A stretch of DNA of 7,990 nucleotides from Acidimicrobiales bacterium (GCA_030042575.1 JASHZK010000077.1:1-7990), one strand, 5' to 3'; numbered from the stretch's first letter, positions 1-6,068 are shown. Notes: generated by a model from the letters alone, not told the origin. Numbers and translations: made by a program.

Positions 1-1605
1 TTGGCGCTCCTCGCCTTCTATATAGCGGTCTACTGGGGACACCCCGAGGACCTCCTGACGGCGGCGTTACTGCTCTGGGCTCTCCTCGCCCTGCACCGAC
101 GGCGACCGGCTCGATCTGGCTGGTTGGCCGGACTCGCCATTGTCACCAATCCCGTGGTCGTCCTCGCCCTACCGGTGCTGTTCGCTCGCCTGTCGGGCCA
201 CAGCTGGCGACGGTTCGGAACCCGGATGGTCGTCCTGCCGGTGCTGCTCCTGGCGCCGGCGTTCCTGACAGATCCGGGAACCACCTGGGAGGCCATCGGG
301 CGGCAGGTGACCTACACGGTCGATCATGCGACCCCTTTGGTGTTTCTCGCTCACCACGTCGGAGTGGGGATCGTCAACGCGGGACCCGTTCGGCTCGTGG
401 CGGTGGTGCTGGTGGCGATCGTCACCTACGTTCTCGCTCGCTGGCGCTCCGGTCTGGAATGGGCCGTCTTCGTGTGTGGCATGGCCCTCTTGGCTCGCCA
501 GATCAGCGAGCCGGTCATGGTTCCCTACTACCTCGTCCCGGGACTCGCTGTGCTCGCCATCGTCCTGGCCAATCAGCCGGCACGTCGGGCCCTCACCGGT
601 GCCGTTGCCCTGCTGGCAACGATCTTCGCCGCGTCCTTGAACACGGGTCCGTGGCTGTATTCCTCGTTGGTGGCGGCCACGTCCGCCATCTGCCTGTGGA
701 GCGCCTGGCCCACGTCTCCGCACCGTGAAAGCGAAGCTCGCCGACCTCAGAGCGTCGAGCCCCCGTCCTCGGCAGTGCGCACGGCGCTGGCCGGCGCTTG
801 TGTCCTGGCCGTGGTGGCCGGGGCGGTCCTCTACAGCCGTGCCAGCACTGGGGCCCAAACCACGCTGCTGGCGGCGAACTGGGATGCGGGCCCGGGCACG
901 AACTCGAACTTTCCGTGGGGGACACCGTCCGTCGGGAGCACAGCCGACCGCCTCTATCTCCTGGACGGGGCCGCCGTCTCGCAATATCCGACGCTGGCTC
1001 CCTTCTCGTTCACGGTGGCGCCGTCGGTTTCGCGGCTGGTGCGGCAATCGGCGTCGTCCGGCCAGGCTGTGGCCCGGCGCTGGGGGAACCTGGCGTGGGT
1101 CGCCCCCTCGAGCCGTGCCCCGGCTTCCGAACAACCGGCCCACGTCCGAGCCGCGGCCTGGATCTCAGCCCTCGCTGCGTCAGATGCACCGGATCGGCCG
1201 ATGTGGGAGGCAGGACCGACGTTCTGTCCGACGACCCGGCAGCACACGAGGTCCTTGCTCGGCGCCCCCGACTACCGGGTGTTGCTGTGGCGCGGTTGTG
1301 GGTCCTCGCCACTGTGGCTGGACGCCGACCCCGGTGTCACCCTGCAGGCACAGCCCGCGGCCGTGGAGATCGGCGCCGCCGTGGATTCGACGTATGTCGT
1401 AACCAACCCGGGAGGCACCAAGGTGTTGAGGGTGTACGTGGGTTGGGGGGTGAAGGCAGTGATCCGGGTAGCCGCCTCCGGTGAGACCCCCTACCGCCAA
1501 ACTCTGGTGATGGAAGGCGTCATGGAGTTGCGGCCGACGCCCGTAGGACTTCGCATCTGGGATCCCTGGTGGAAATACGGACTAGCAGGGAGCGCGTCGG
1601 AGTGA
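1..1605 (+). CDS. Polytopic membrane protein, 5'-truncated (possible GT-C/DUF2029-like)
   Basis: The frame is open from the first base and ends at TGA 1603-1605, so the gene probably begins upstream. The TTG at base 1 is not taken as the true start. The visible 534 residues hold about ten hydrophobic segments (roughly residues 18-32, 41-63, 76-90, 109-127, 131-147, 153-166, 174-191, 196-213, 218-235, 261-279). They are followed by a non-hydrophobic C-terminal region of about 250 residues, with two cysteines (409, 433), that I expect to lie outside the membrane. Near the visible N-terminus is a Trp-Gly-His-Pro-Glu-Asp motif (residues 12-17) between two hydrophobic stretches. Acidic residues in such loops occur in GT-C polyprenyl-phosphate-sugar glycosyltransferases, so a cell-envelope glycosyltransferase-like role is possible. 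I do not recognise a specific family and the substrate is unknown. The downstream neighbour is convergent. Confidence 0.85.
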   Translation: MALLAFYIAVYWGHPEDLLTAALLLWALLALHRRRPARSGWLAGLAIVTNPVVVLALPVLFARLSGHSWRRFGTRMVVLPVLLLAPAFLTDPGTTWEAIGRQVTYTVDHATPLVFLAHHVGVGIVNAGPVRLVAVVLVAIVTYVLARWRSGLEWAVFVCGMALLARQISEPVMVPYYLVPGLAVLAIVLANQPARRALTGAVALLATIFAASLNTGPWLYSSLVAATSAICLWSAWPTSPHRESEARRPQSVEPPSSAVRTALAGACVLAVVAGAVLYSRASTGAQTTLLAANWDAGPGTNSNFPWGTPSVGSTADRLYLLDGAAVSQYPTLAPFSFTVAPSVSRLVRQSASSGQAVARRWGNLAWVAPSSRAPASEQPAHVRAAAWISALAASDAPDRPMWEAGPTFCPTTRQHTRSLLGAPDYRVLLWRGCGSSPLWLDADPGVTLQAQPAAVEIGAAVDSTYVVTNPGGTKVLRVYVGWGVKAVIRVAASGETPYRQTLVMEGVMELRPTPVGLRIWDPWWKYGLAGSASE

Positions 1606-1633
1606 ACAACGCGGTGATGGCCGGAGCGGATCG

Positions 1634-1676
1634 CACTCCCCGATCTCCCACCGATCCCGGCGCAGATGGGGGAGTG
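1634..1676. terminator. Hairpin between convergent genes, probable bidirectional terminator
   Basis: CACTCCCC (1634-1641) pairs perfectly with GGGGAGTG (1669-1676). After one G-G mismatch (1642/1668), ATCT (1643-1646) pairs with AGAT (1664-1667). This gives 12 base pairs around a 17-nt loop. It sits 28 nt after the stop of the upstream + gene and 53 nt beyond the stop of the downstream - gene, so it could serve both transcripts. Neither flank has a U-tract, which is common for actinobacterial terminators. A second, weaker stem, GCGGGC (1688-1693) with GCCCGC (1715-1720), lies closer to the minus-strand gene's stop and may add to its termination. Confidence 0.6.
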
Positions 1677-1729
1677 GAGAGAGGGTTGCGGGCCGGCCGG
1701 GGGCCGACGGTACTGCCCGCCCGCTCGGG

Positions 1730-2866
1730 TCAGAGGCTCCCGAACCAGCGTGCGGCACGGACCGCCCCCCACTTCTGCTTCTCTACGAATCCCTCGGAGG
1801 TGGGCGCGTTGAACTTGGCTACCGGCGTGTCGTAGGAGAGGAAGTTGACGTCGATCCTCCCCACCCGCTCCTTGCCGAGCTCGACGTAGCACGAGGCGGC
1901 ACCGTCGTAAGGAGGCGGCGGATCCTCGCCTCTGAGTTGCGCGATGAGCACCTCGCCGAGCACGGCAGCTTCGCCTTCGGCGATCCCGCCTGCTCGAGGC
2001 ACCGGTGCACTTGTCACGTCGCCTATGGCGTAGACGCCGGGGAACCTGGTAGCGAAATTGCCGGGGTCCACGGGAATCCAACCACCTGCGACGAGGTCCG
2101 AGCGCGCCACGACCTCAGGGGCGCAGTGGACAGGGATGCCCAGAAAAAGATCGTAGGGCAACGTCCTGCCGTCTTCGAGATGGGCGATGTGGGTGACGGG
2201 ATCGAGGCGGGCCACCCTGGCCGAGGGCCAGTACTCGATTCCCGCCTCGACCAGCAAGGCCGTGATCGCCTCCGAGGTCCTCTTGGAGACGGGAATGGGC
2301 ATCGGGAGCGGACTCACGAGATGGATGCTCGAGGCCTGGCGAAGGCCCCGTTGAGCAAGGTAGTCGCTCAGCAACAGCGCTGTCTCGTTGGGCGCACCGG
2401 GACACTTGAACATCCCACCGAGCACCCCGACGACGACACGCCCGCCCGGAAACGCAGCGAGGAGGTCCCTCGCTCGTGCCGCCCCCTCAGGCGAGTAGAA
2501 CTCACACCCGTCCTCGACCAGCCCCGGTGTGGCCGCCAGGTCGTAATCTGCACCCAGCGCCACCACGAGGACGTCCGGGGCGTAAGTGGCCGCCTCGGTG
2601 ACGACACGACGGCTGGCACCGTCGATGGAGACGATCGTCTCCTGACGGAATTCCACGCCAGGCCTGTCGATCGCTCGATAGGGATGCCAGACCTCGCTCA
2701 TGTCCCGGCGTCCGAACATCACGTCGAGTTTCGAAAAGCCGAACATGAACGCCTCTTGTCGGTCGATGAGCGTGACGTGGGCCTTGTCAGGCACGGCGTG
2801 CGACAACCGCGTCGCCAGTTCGAGACCACCGAACCCCGCTCCGAGCACCAGGACGTCCGTCGACAT
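1730..2866 (-). CDS. FAD-dependent NAD(P)/quinone-type oxidoreductase (SQR/FCC-like)
   Basis: This 378-aa flavoprotein belongs to the pyridine nucleotide-disulfide oxidoreductase superfamily. The N-terminal Rossmann motif (V-L-G-A-G-F-G-G, residues 7-14, with Asp35 ending the second strand) binds FAD ADP. A second dinucleotide-type region lies near residues 143-151, and the C-terminal FAD motif (YAIGDV, 279-284) is clear. Cys155 sits in a Lys-Cys-Pro-Gly-Ala-Pro motif and Cys326 in Ser-Cys-Tyr-Val-Glu-Leu. These positions resemble the redox-active cysteines of sulfide:quinone oxidoreductases and flavocytochrome c sulfide dehydrogenases. Further cysteines are at 121 and 248. The ATG at 2864-2866 has no Shine-Dalgarno but a TAGGCT box 7 nt upstream. 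There is no signal peptide, so it is presumably cytoplasmic, perhaps peripheral to the membrane at its C-terminus (as in SQR). Sulfide oxidation is a plausible but unproven role; NDH-2-like NAD(P)H oxidation or another thiol/polysulfide reaction remains possible. Confidence 0.9.
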   Translation of the reverse strand: MSTDVLVLGAGFGGLELATRLSHAVPDKAHVTLIDRQEAFMFGFSKLDVMFGRRDMSEVWHPYRAIDRPGVEFRQETIVSIDGASRRVVTEAATYAPDVLVVALGADYDLAATPGLVEDGCEFYSPEGAARARDLLAAFPGGRVVVGVLGGMFKCPGAPNETALLLSDYLAQRGLRQASSIHLVSPLPMPIPVSKRTSEAITALLVEAGIEYWPSARVARLDPVTHIAHLEDGRTLPYDLFLGIPVHCAPEVVARSDLVAGGWIPVDPGNFATRFPGVYAIGDVTSAPVPRAGGIAEGEAAVLGEVLIAQLRGEDPPPPYDGAASCYVELGKERVGRIDVNFLSYDTPVAKFNAPTSEGFVEKQKWGAVRAARWFGSL

Positions 2867-2879
2867 CGGCGCCAGCCTA
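2867..2879 (-). promoter_or_regulatory. Leaderless-type -10 box for the FAD oxidoreductase gene
   Basis: On the minus strand TAGGCT (2879-2874) is followed by exactly 7 nt and then the ATG (2866-2864). This TANNNT-N7-start layout puts transcription initiation at or next to the start codon, as in the leaderless genes common in actinobacteria. I found no convincing -35 hexamer and no Shine-Dalgarno. The divergent gene starts 72 bp away. Confidence 0.55.
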
Positions 2880-2925
2880 ACAAGGCGAGTAACGGCACCA
2901 TCTCATTGGCCACGGTTGCATCTGG

Positions 2926-2931
2926 CAAACT
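2926..2931 (+). promoter_or_regulatory. Degenerate -10-like box for the DinB-fold gene
   Basis: CAAACT lies exactly 7 nt before the ATG at 2939, the same spacing as the better boxes in this window, but it lacks the usual TA at the first two positions. It overlaps the right arm of a small inverted repeat (TTGC-5 nt-GCAA, 2916-2928). No Shine-Dalgarno is visible before the ATG, which is what makes a leaderless start plausible. The assignment is weak. Confidence 0.3.
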
Positions 2932-2938
2932 CGCCCCG

Positions 2939-3637
2939 ATGACCGGACGGGAACTGGATGCTCTGGTGTCTCAACTTCGGGAGCTCGTTGCCTTGGTCGC
3001 GTCACTACCCGAGGCTGCTTTCGCCCGTCCCAGCCGGTGCACCGGTTGGTCGGTCGCCGAGCTGGTCGCCCATTGTGAGGGCATGCTCATCCGACTCGTC
3101 GGTGAGAACGCTCGACCCGTCGACGGGGAGGCGATAACAGATCGGGTCGGCTACTACCGCTATGACCCTGATGGCCCCAGGGAAGGTGAAGATCCCGACA
3201 AGACCTTCTCCGAAGTGATCCGCGATCGTGTCGTCGAAGAAGTGGCCGGACGACCCCCATCCTTACTGCGAACGTCCCTCGAGGCTGCGGTGGACCGGGC
3301 CTGTGCGGACCTCCGGGATATTCCCGGGGAGCGCGTGGTCAGACGCTCGGGCCATCCACCGATGACGTTCGGGGAGTTCGTCGCCTCTCGAAACCTGGAG
3401 TTCGCTGTCCATACCATGGATATCGCCAACGCCGTCGGGCAACAGGAGACGGTGCCGCCCGCCGCCGCCGATGTCATCACCGGCATCCTCGACGCCCTTC
3501 TGGGTGAACCCCCTCCTTCGGCTCTCGGGTGGGACGAGACGACCTACATCCTGAGCGGGACCGGCCGACGGCCCCTCTCCGCCGAGGAACGCCGGAAACT
3601 CGGCCCGCTGTCCGAGAAACTCCCTCTTCTTCGATAG
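2939..3637 (+). CDS. DinB/mycothiol-dependent maleylpyruvate isomerase-fold protein
   Basis: This 232-aa protein has the layout of the actinobacterial maleylpyruvate isomerase (MDMPI)/TIGR03083-type family: an N-terminal four-helix DinB-like domain and a small C-terminal domain. The hallmark Gly-Trp-Ser-Val-Ala-Glu-Leu-Val-Ala-His segment (residues 36-45) gives the first predicted metal ligand, His45. Glu154 and His158 in Glu-Phe-Ala-Val-His-Thr-Met-Asp (154-161) give the other two. This matches the His/Glu/His zinc triad known from the Corynebacterium glutamicum enzyme. Family members use a low-molecular-weight thiol, usually mycothiol, for isomerisation or transfer reactions, but most paralogues have no known substrate. 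No ring-cleavage or gentisate gene is adjacent, so maleylpyruvate itself is doubtful. The open frame runs upstream to 1937, but that part is antisense to the flavoprotein gene. ATG 2939 is chosen because homology-like sequence begins there and a -10-like box precedes it by 7 nt. Confidence 0.88.
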   Translation: MTGRELDALVSQLRELVALVASLPEAAFARPSRCTGWSVAELVAHCEGMLIRLVGENARPVDGEAITDRVGYYRYDPDGPREGEDPDKTFSEVIRDRVVEEVAGRPPSLLRTSLEAAVDRACADLRDIPGERVVRRSGHPPMTFGEFVASRNLEFAVHTMDIANAVGQQETVPPAAADVITGILDALLGEPPPSALGWDETTYILSGTGRRPLSAEERRKLGPLSEKLPLLR

Positions 3638-3661
3638 GTATCCCGGCCGACGGCGATCCGG

Positions 3662-4168
3662 CTACGACTTGTCCTGCCCGAACCGCTTTCGCAGACGCGT
3701 GGTGGCGTTGAAGGCGCCCAACACGGCTCGGTCCATGGTGGTGCCGCTGGCTGGCAGCATCCCGACCTGGCGGGCGAAAGCTGCTCCGTCGTAGTAGATG
3801 GTGTTGTGGCGGACGGTTCCGTCGGTGATCTCCATGACGTCAACCCCACGAATCTCCACGCGCTTGCCGGTGGGCTCGACACCTTGGAAGGTCCCACCGG
3901 TGAAGTCCCCCGCAGCGTGCCACTGGACGACAGCGCTGGAATCGTCACCCACCACGCGTTCTACAGTTATGTCGAAATTGGGGAATGCGGCGAGCAGCTC
4001 GTCGAAGAACCGGCGGATAGCAGCCTTCCCTTCGAAACGGCCGATGGCCACGAAGTCGTCGACTGCCTCCTCGGCCAGGTAGGCCATGGCGTCGTCGAGG
4101 TGCTTCTTTCCCACGGCGTCGAAGATGGCTCGGGCCACCTCGGCGGGAGTTTGGGTTCGAACGGTCAT
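3662..4168 (-). CDS. SnoaL-like / NTF2-fold protein (ester cyclase-like)
   Basis: This 168-aa protein shows the SnoaL/NTF2-like cone fold. An N-terminal helix pair (about residues 8-35) is followed by a Phe-Glu-Gly-Lys-x-Ala-Ile-Arg-x-Phe-Phe segment (45-55), then beta strands. These include His84-Ala-Ala-Gly (substrate-pocket region) and Pro99-Thr-Gly-Lys-Arg-Val-Glu-Ile-Arg-Gly-Val-Asp-Val-Met (99-112), and they end in the Ile-Tyr-Tyr-Asp-Gly strand (124-128). Relatives include polyketide cyclases, limonene-epoxide-hydrolase-like enzymes and many stress or unknown-function proteins. The sequence does not fix the reaction, and no polyketide synthase is nearby. ATG 4166-4168 is well supported by a strong Shine-Dalgarno. 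A tail of about 30 residues (from 139) after the fold is basic near its end. It converges on the DinB-fold gene with only 24 nt between stops. It lies 84 nt downstream of the RidA-family gene on the same strand, so co-transcription is possible. Confidence 0.88.
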   Translation of the reverse strand: MTVRTQTPAEVARAIFDAVGKKHLDDAMAYLAEEAVDDFVAIGRFEGKAAIRRFFDELLAAFPNFDITVERVVGDDSSAVVQWHAAGDFTGGTFQGVEPTGKRVEIRGVDVMEITDGTVRHNTIYYDGAAFARQVGMLPASGTTMDRAVLGAFNATTRLRKRFGQDKS

Positions 4169-4173
4169 GACGT

Positions 4174-4181
4174 CCTCCCTT
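4174..4181 (-). promoter_or_regulatory. Strong Shine-Dalgarno for the SnoaL-like gene
   Basis: AAGGGAGG on the minus strand ends 5 nt before the ATG (4168-4166). It is the only strong, well-spaced ribosome binding site in the window and fixes this start. A TAAGCT box at 4204-4199 on the same strand lies about 30 nt before the ATG. It could be a -10 element giving a short leader, but no -35 is evident. Confidence 0.7.
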
Positions 4182-4252
4182 CCCAGAGTCGTGGTGGAAG
4201 CTTAGGTCCGCCTCCCAGTGCGCGCCCTAGCGGCTGCGCCCCCCGGTAACCG

Positions 4253-4711
4253 TCAGATCACTTCGACGACCATCTCGACTTCAACCGGGATGCCGAACGG
4301 TAGCTCGGCCATCCCCACCGCCGAACGGGTGTGGCGACCCTCCTCCCCGAATACCTCCACCATCAGGTCGGAGAAGCCGTCCACCACTTCCGGCTGACGG
4401 TCGAAGCCCGGAGCGGAGTTCACCATACCGAGCACCTTGACGACCATCTTCACCCGGTCCAGGCTGCCGAGGTGCTGCCTCATGGTGGCGAGCATGCTCA
4501 ATCCGGTGACCCGGGCTGCCGCCTTGGCCTCCTCGACGGCCATCGCCGCCCCCACTTTGCCCACGATTCGTGAGCCGTCCGCTCGAACAGGTCCGTGCCC
4601 GGAGAGATAGAGGGTGCTCCCGACCTGGCGGGCACGGACGAAGTTGGCCACCGGCGGGGCCACCGGCGGAAGCTCGATGTGCAGCTCCTCGAGACGGGCC
4701 TCGGCCTCCAC
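4253..4711 (-). CDS. RidA-family (YjgF/YER057c/UK114) protein
   Basis: From GTG 4711-4709 this encodes 152 aa of the longer RidA subfamily, often labelled YjgF_YER057c_UK114_like_1. Visible signatures are Leu-Tyr-Leu-Ser-Gly-His-Gly-Pro (34-41), a central Gly-x-Leu-Asp-Arg-Val-Lys-Met-Val-Val-Lys-Val segment (82-93) and the C-terminal Arg-Ser-Ala-Val-Gly-Met-Ala-Glu-Leu-Pro (129-138). Arg129 matches the arginine that binds the carboxylate of 2-iminoacid substrates in archetypal RidA, and Glu136 the conserved acidic residue. RidA proteins hydrolyse reactive enamines/imines to 2-oxoacids and ammonia. Members of this longer subfamily are less well characterised. The frame also allows a TTG start at 4750, but the extra 13 residues are not family-like. 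A TAGGGT box exactly 7 nt before GTG 4711 favours the shorter, leaderless form. The gene is divergent from the DAO-family oxidase 78 bp away, whose imino-acid product is a natural substrate type. Confidence 0.88.
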   Translation of the reverse strand: MEAEARLEELHIELPPVAPPVANFVRARQVGSTLYLSGHGPVRADGSRIVGKVGAAMAVEEAKAAARVTGLSMLATMRQHLGSLDRVKMVVKVLGMVNSAPGFDRQPEVVDGFSDLMVEVFGEEGRHTRSAVGMAELPFGIPVEVEMVVEVI

Positions 4712-4724
4712 CTCGGCGACCCTA
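4712..4724 (-). promoter_or_regulatory. Leaderless-type -10 box for the RidA-family gene
   Basis: On the minus strand TAGGGT (4724-4719) is followed by 7 nt and then GTG (4711-4709). The spacing equals that before the FAD oxidoreductase and amine oxidase genes. It would place the TTG at 4750 upstream of the transcript start and so rule that start out. Confidence 0.55.
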
Positions 4725-4751
4725 CCAGCGAGGGCGAAAGGCAGGGCCAAC

Positions 4752-4789
4752 TACGCTTCCTCGTCGGCGACCGGAGGGCTGGCAGGGGA
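4752..4789 (+). promoter_or_regulatory. Possible -10 box and ribosome binding region of the DAO-family gene
   Basis: TACGCT (4752-4757) fits TANNNT. Initiation about 7 nt on would give a leader of about 25 nt. That leader contains GGAGGG (4773-4778, 11 nt before the start) and AGGGGA (4784-4789, directly abutting GTG 4790). Neither purine run has ideal spacing and no -35 is visible, so this is a tentative reading. It occupies the same short intergenic region as the minus-strand RidA promoter. Confidence 0.35.
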
Positions 4790-5950
4790 GTGGGGAAGCC
4801 GACGACGAGCGACGTGGTCGTGATCGGCGGGGGGATCGTCGGAGCCTCTCTGGCCTACGAACTATCCGTGGCCGGATTGACCGTGACCCTGTTCGAGGGG
4901 GAGTTGCCCGGTCGGGCCTCGGACGCCGGCGCCGGCATCGCCTCACCGCAGACGTCCCACGACCCAGACGCCGACTGGTACCGATTCGGTGCCGCCGCTC
5001 TCGAGCACCTGAGGCAGCTCGTACCTCGGCTGGGCGAGGACGGAGTCGCCCTCGGCGCCGATTCGTTCTCGGAGTGCGGATCGCTGGTGTTGGCTCTGGC
5101 CGAGCACGAAGATCCATGGTTCGAAGAAGCCCGCCAGCTCGTCACCGAGCGGGACGAGGCTGTCGCCGAGGTCTCGCCATCGCAGGCCCGAGCCCTTTTC
5201 CCGCCACTGGGGCGGCCGTGGCGCGCTCTGTACTGTCCCGGGTCTGCACGGGTCGACGGGCGTCGATGGGCCGCTGGGCTCCGCCAGGCCGCCGCCCGGC
5301 GGGGGGTCACGACGCTGACAGAGCGGGTGACCGGGCTCGTTCGTCGACACGACGACCTGACGGTCGATGGGGCCGGCACCGCTGTCGGCTGTGCCCGGGT
5401 GGTGCTGGCCAATGGCGCCTGGTCGGCACCTCTGGCCCGCCACCTCGGTGTCGACCTTCCGGTGTCTCCCACCAAGGGCGAGATCGTCCACCTGGAGCCC
5501 ATCGCCGCCGACGACGAGGAACCGCAGTGCGACCGGTGGCCCATCGTCCAGCCGATTCTGAACTTCTACTTGGTACCGTGGCCCCACGGGCGCGTCGCCT
5601 GCGGGGGGACCTTCGAACCGCAGGCGGGTTTCGATGTTCGGCCCACGGCCGGGGGGGTCCGAGATCTCCTCCGAGAGTGCCTGACCATCGCTCCCGGCCT
5701 GGCCGGCGCCGCCGTGCTCGAGACGAGAGTGGGGTTGCGGCCCACCACCCCGGACGATCGACCCCTGCTCGGCCCCTTGCCGGGCGCCTCCAGCGTGCTG
5801 GCGTGCACCGGGCACGGAGCCAACGGGCTCCTTCTCGGTCCGTACTCGGCCTCTCTGGTCGCTGAAGCGCTCGTGACCGAGCGGATGCCGGGCGCCTTGG
5901 CCCCCTTTTCTCCACGGCGGTTCGCTGACCAGGCGGCCCCCCGGCCCTGA
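4790..5950 (+). CDS. FAD-dependent amino acid oxidase (DAO / glycine oxidase family)
   Basis: This 386-aa flavoenzyme is of the D-amino-acid-oxidase/glycine-oxidase (ThiO-like) family. FAD binds at the N-terminal Val-Val-Ile-Gly-Gly-Gly-Ile-Val-Gly (10-18), with Glu36 closing the second strand and the Arg-Ala-Ser-Asp-Ala-Gly-Ala-Gly segment (42-49) after it. The C-terminal Gly-Leu-Arg-Pro-Thr-Thr-Pro-Asp-Asp-Arg-Pro (315-325) and Gly-His-Gly-Ala-Asn-Gly-Leu (341-347) are typical of the family. Expected chemistry is oxidation of an amino acid or secondary amine to an imine with O2 reduced to H2O2. By spacing, Tyr260, Phe275, Arg317 and Ala344 align with Bacillus subtilis glycine oxidase Tyr246, Met261, Arg302 and Arg329. 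The main carboxylate-binding arginine is therefore kept but the second is lost, so the substrate probably differs from glycine. GTG 4790 lies just before the FAD motif, and the in-frame extension to 4595 overlaps the RidA gene antisense. No thiamine genes are adjacent, so thiO is not assigned. Confidence 0.9.
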   Translation: MGKPTTSDVVVIGGGIVGASLAYELSVAGLTVTLFEGELPGRASDAGAGIASPQTSHDPDADWYRFGAAALEHLRQLVPRLGEDGVALGADSFSECGSLVLALAEHEDPWFEEARQLVTERDEAVAEVSPSQARALFPPLGRPWRALYCPGSARVDGRRWAAGLRQAAARRGVTTLTERVTGLVRRHDDLTVDGAGTAVGCARVVLANGAWSAPLARHLGVDLPVSPTKGEIVHLEPIAADDEEPQCDRWPIVQPILNFYLVPWPHGRVACGGTFEPQAGFDVRPTAGGVRDLLRECLTIAPGLAGAAVLETRVGLRPTTPDDRPLLGPLPGASSVLACTGHGANGLLLGPYSASLVAEALVTERMPGALAPFSPRRFADQAAPRP

Positions 5951-5969
5951 GCCCGTCGGTTCGGTTCCT

Positions 5970-6003
5970 CCGAGCACCTGGCGCGGAGCCCGAGCACCTG
6001 ACG
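5970..6003 (+). repeat. Tandem pair of 14-bp direct repeats before the amine oxidase gene
   Basis: CCGAGCACCTGGCG (5970-5983) and CCGAGCACCTGACG (5990-6003) differ at one base. Their starts are 20 bp apart, about two helical turns. They lie in the 118-bp gap between the oxidase genes, roughly 55-85 bp upstream of the amine oxidase -10 box. Same-face spacing suggests a regulator binding site, but no regulator gene is in the window and chance similarity is possible. Confidence 0.45.
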
Positions 6004-6030
6004 CCCTGTGGTCGATGGCAGGCGGCCTGT

Positions 6031-6040
6031 AGCGATCGCT
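6031..6040. promoter_or_regulatory. Perfect 10-bp palindrome at the -35 position of the amine oxidase promoter
   Basis: AGCGATCGCT is a perfect palindrome. It ends 15 bp before the TACAGT box, so it covers the stretch where a -35 element would lie, while no recognisable -35 hexamer is present. This placement suits a repressor or activator site, but the palindrome is short and could be chance. Confidence 0.35.
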
Positions 6041-6055
6041 GTCACGTTCGCCCTC

Positions 6056-6068
6056 TACAGTGACCCAG
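6056..6068 (+). promoter_or_regulatory. Leaderless-type -10 box for the amine oxidase gene
   Basis: TACAGT (6056-6061) is followed by 7 nt and then GTG 6069. The box overlaps the competing in-frame GTG at 6060, so a transcript starting 7 nt after it could not use that upstream codon. No Shine-Dalgarno precedes either GTG. Confidence 0.55.

Noticed and set aside
169..1143. 324-codon minus-strand open frame
   Set aside because: It is antisense to the membrane protein gene. Its Arg/Gly/His-rich translation with no domain is typical of shadow frames in high-GC DNA.
1937..2938. Long + strand open frame continuous with the DinB-fold gene, giving an N-terminal extension of 334 residues
   Set aside because: It is antisense to the well-supported flavoprotein gene, its translation is low-complexity and rich in Arg, Asp and His, and the recognisable domain begins at ATG 2939.
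3638..3661. Terminator hairpin between the DinB-fold and SnoaL-like genes
   Set aside because: Only a 4-bp GCCG/CGGC pairing with a loose loop is visible in the 24-nt gap, too weak to call.
4244..4252. CGGTAACCG near-palindrome after the RidA-family stop
   Set aside because: A 4-bp stem with a 1-nt loop is sterically implausible as a terminator; likely chance.
4712..4750. TTG 4750 as start of the RidA-family gene
   Set aside because: The added residues are not family-like, and the TAGGGT box lies inside that segment at the leaderless spacing to GTG 4711.
4595..4789. Upstream in-frame extension of the DAO-family oxidase
   Set aside because: It overlaps the RidA-family gene on the opposite strand, and the FAD-binding motif follows directly after GTG 4790, as expected for the family N-terminus.
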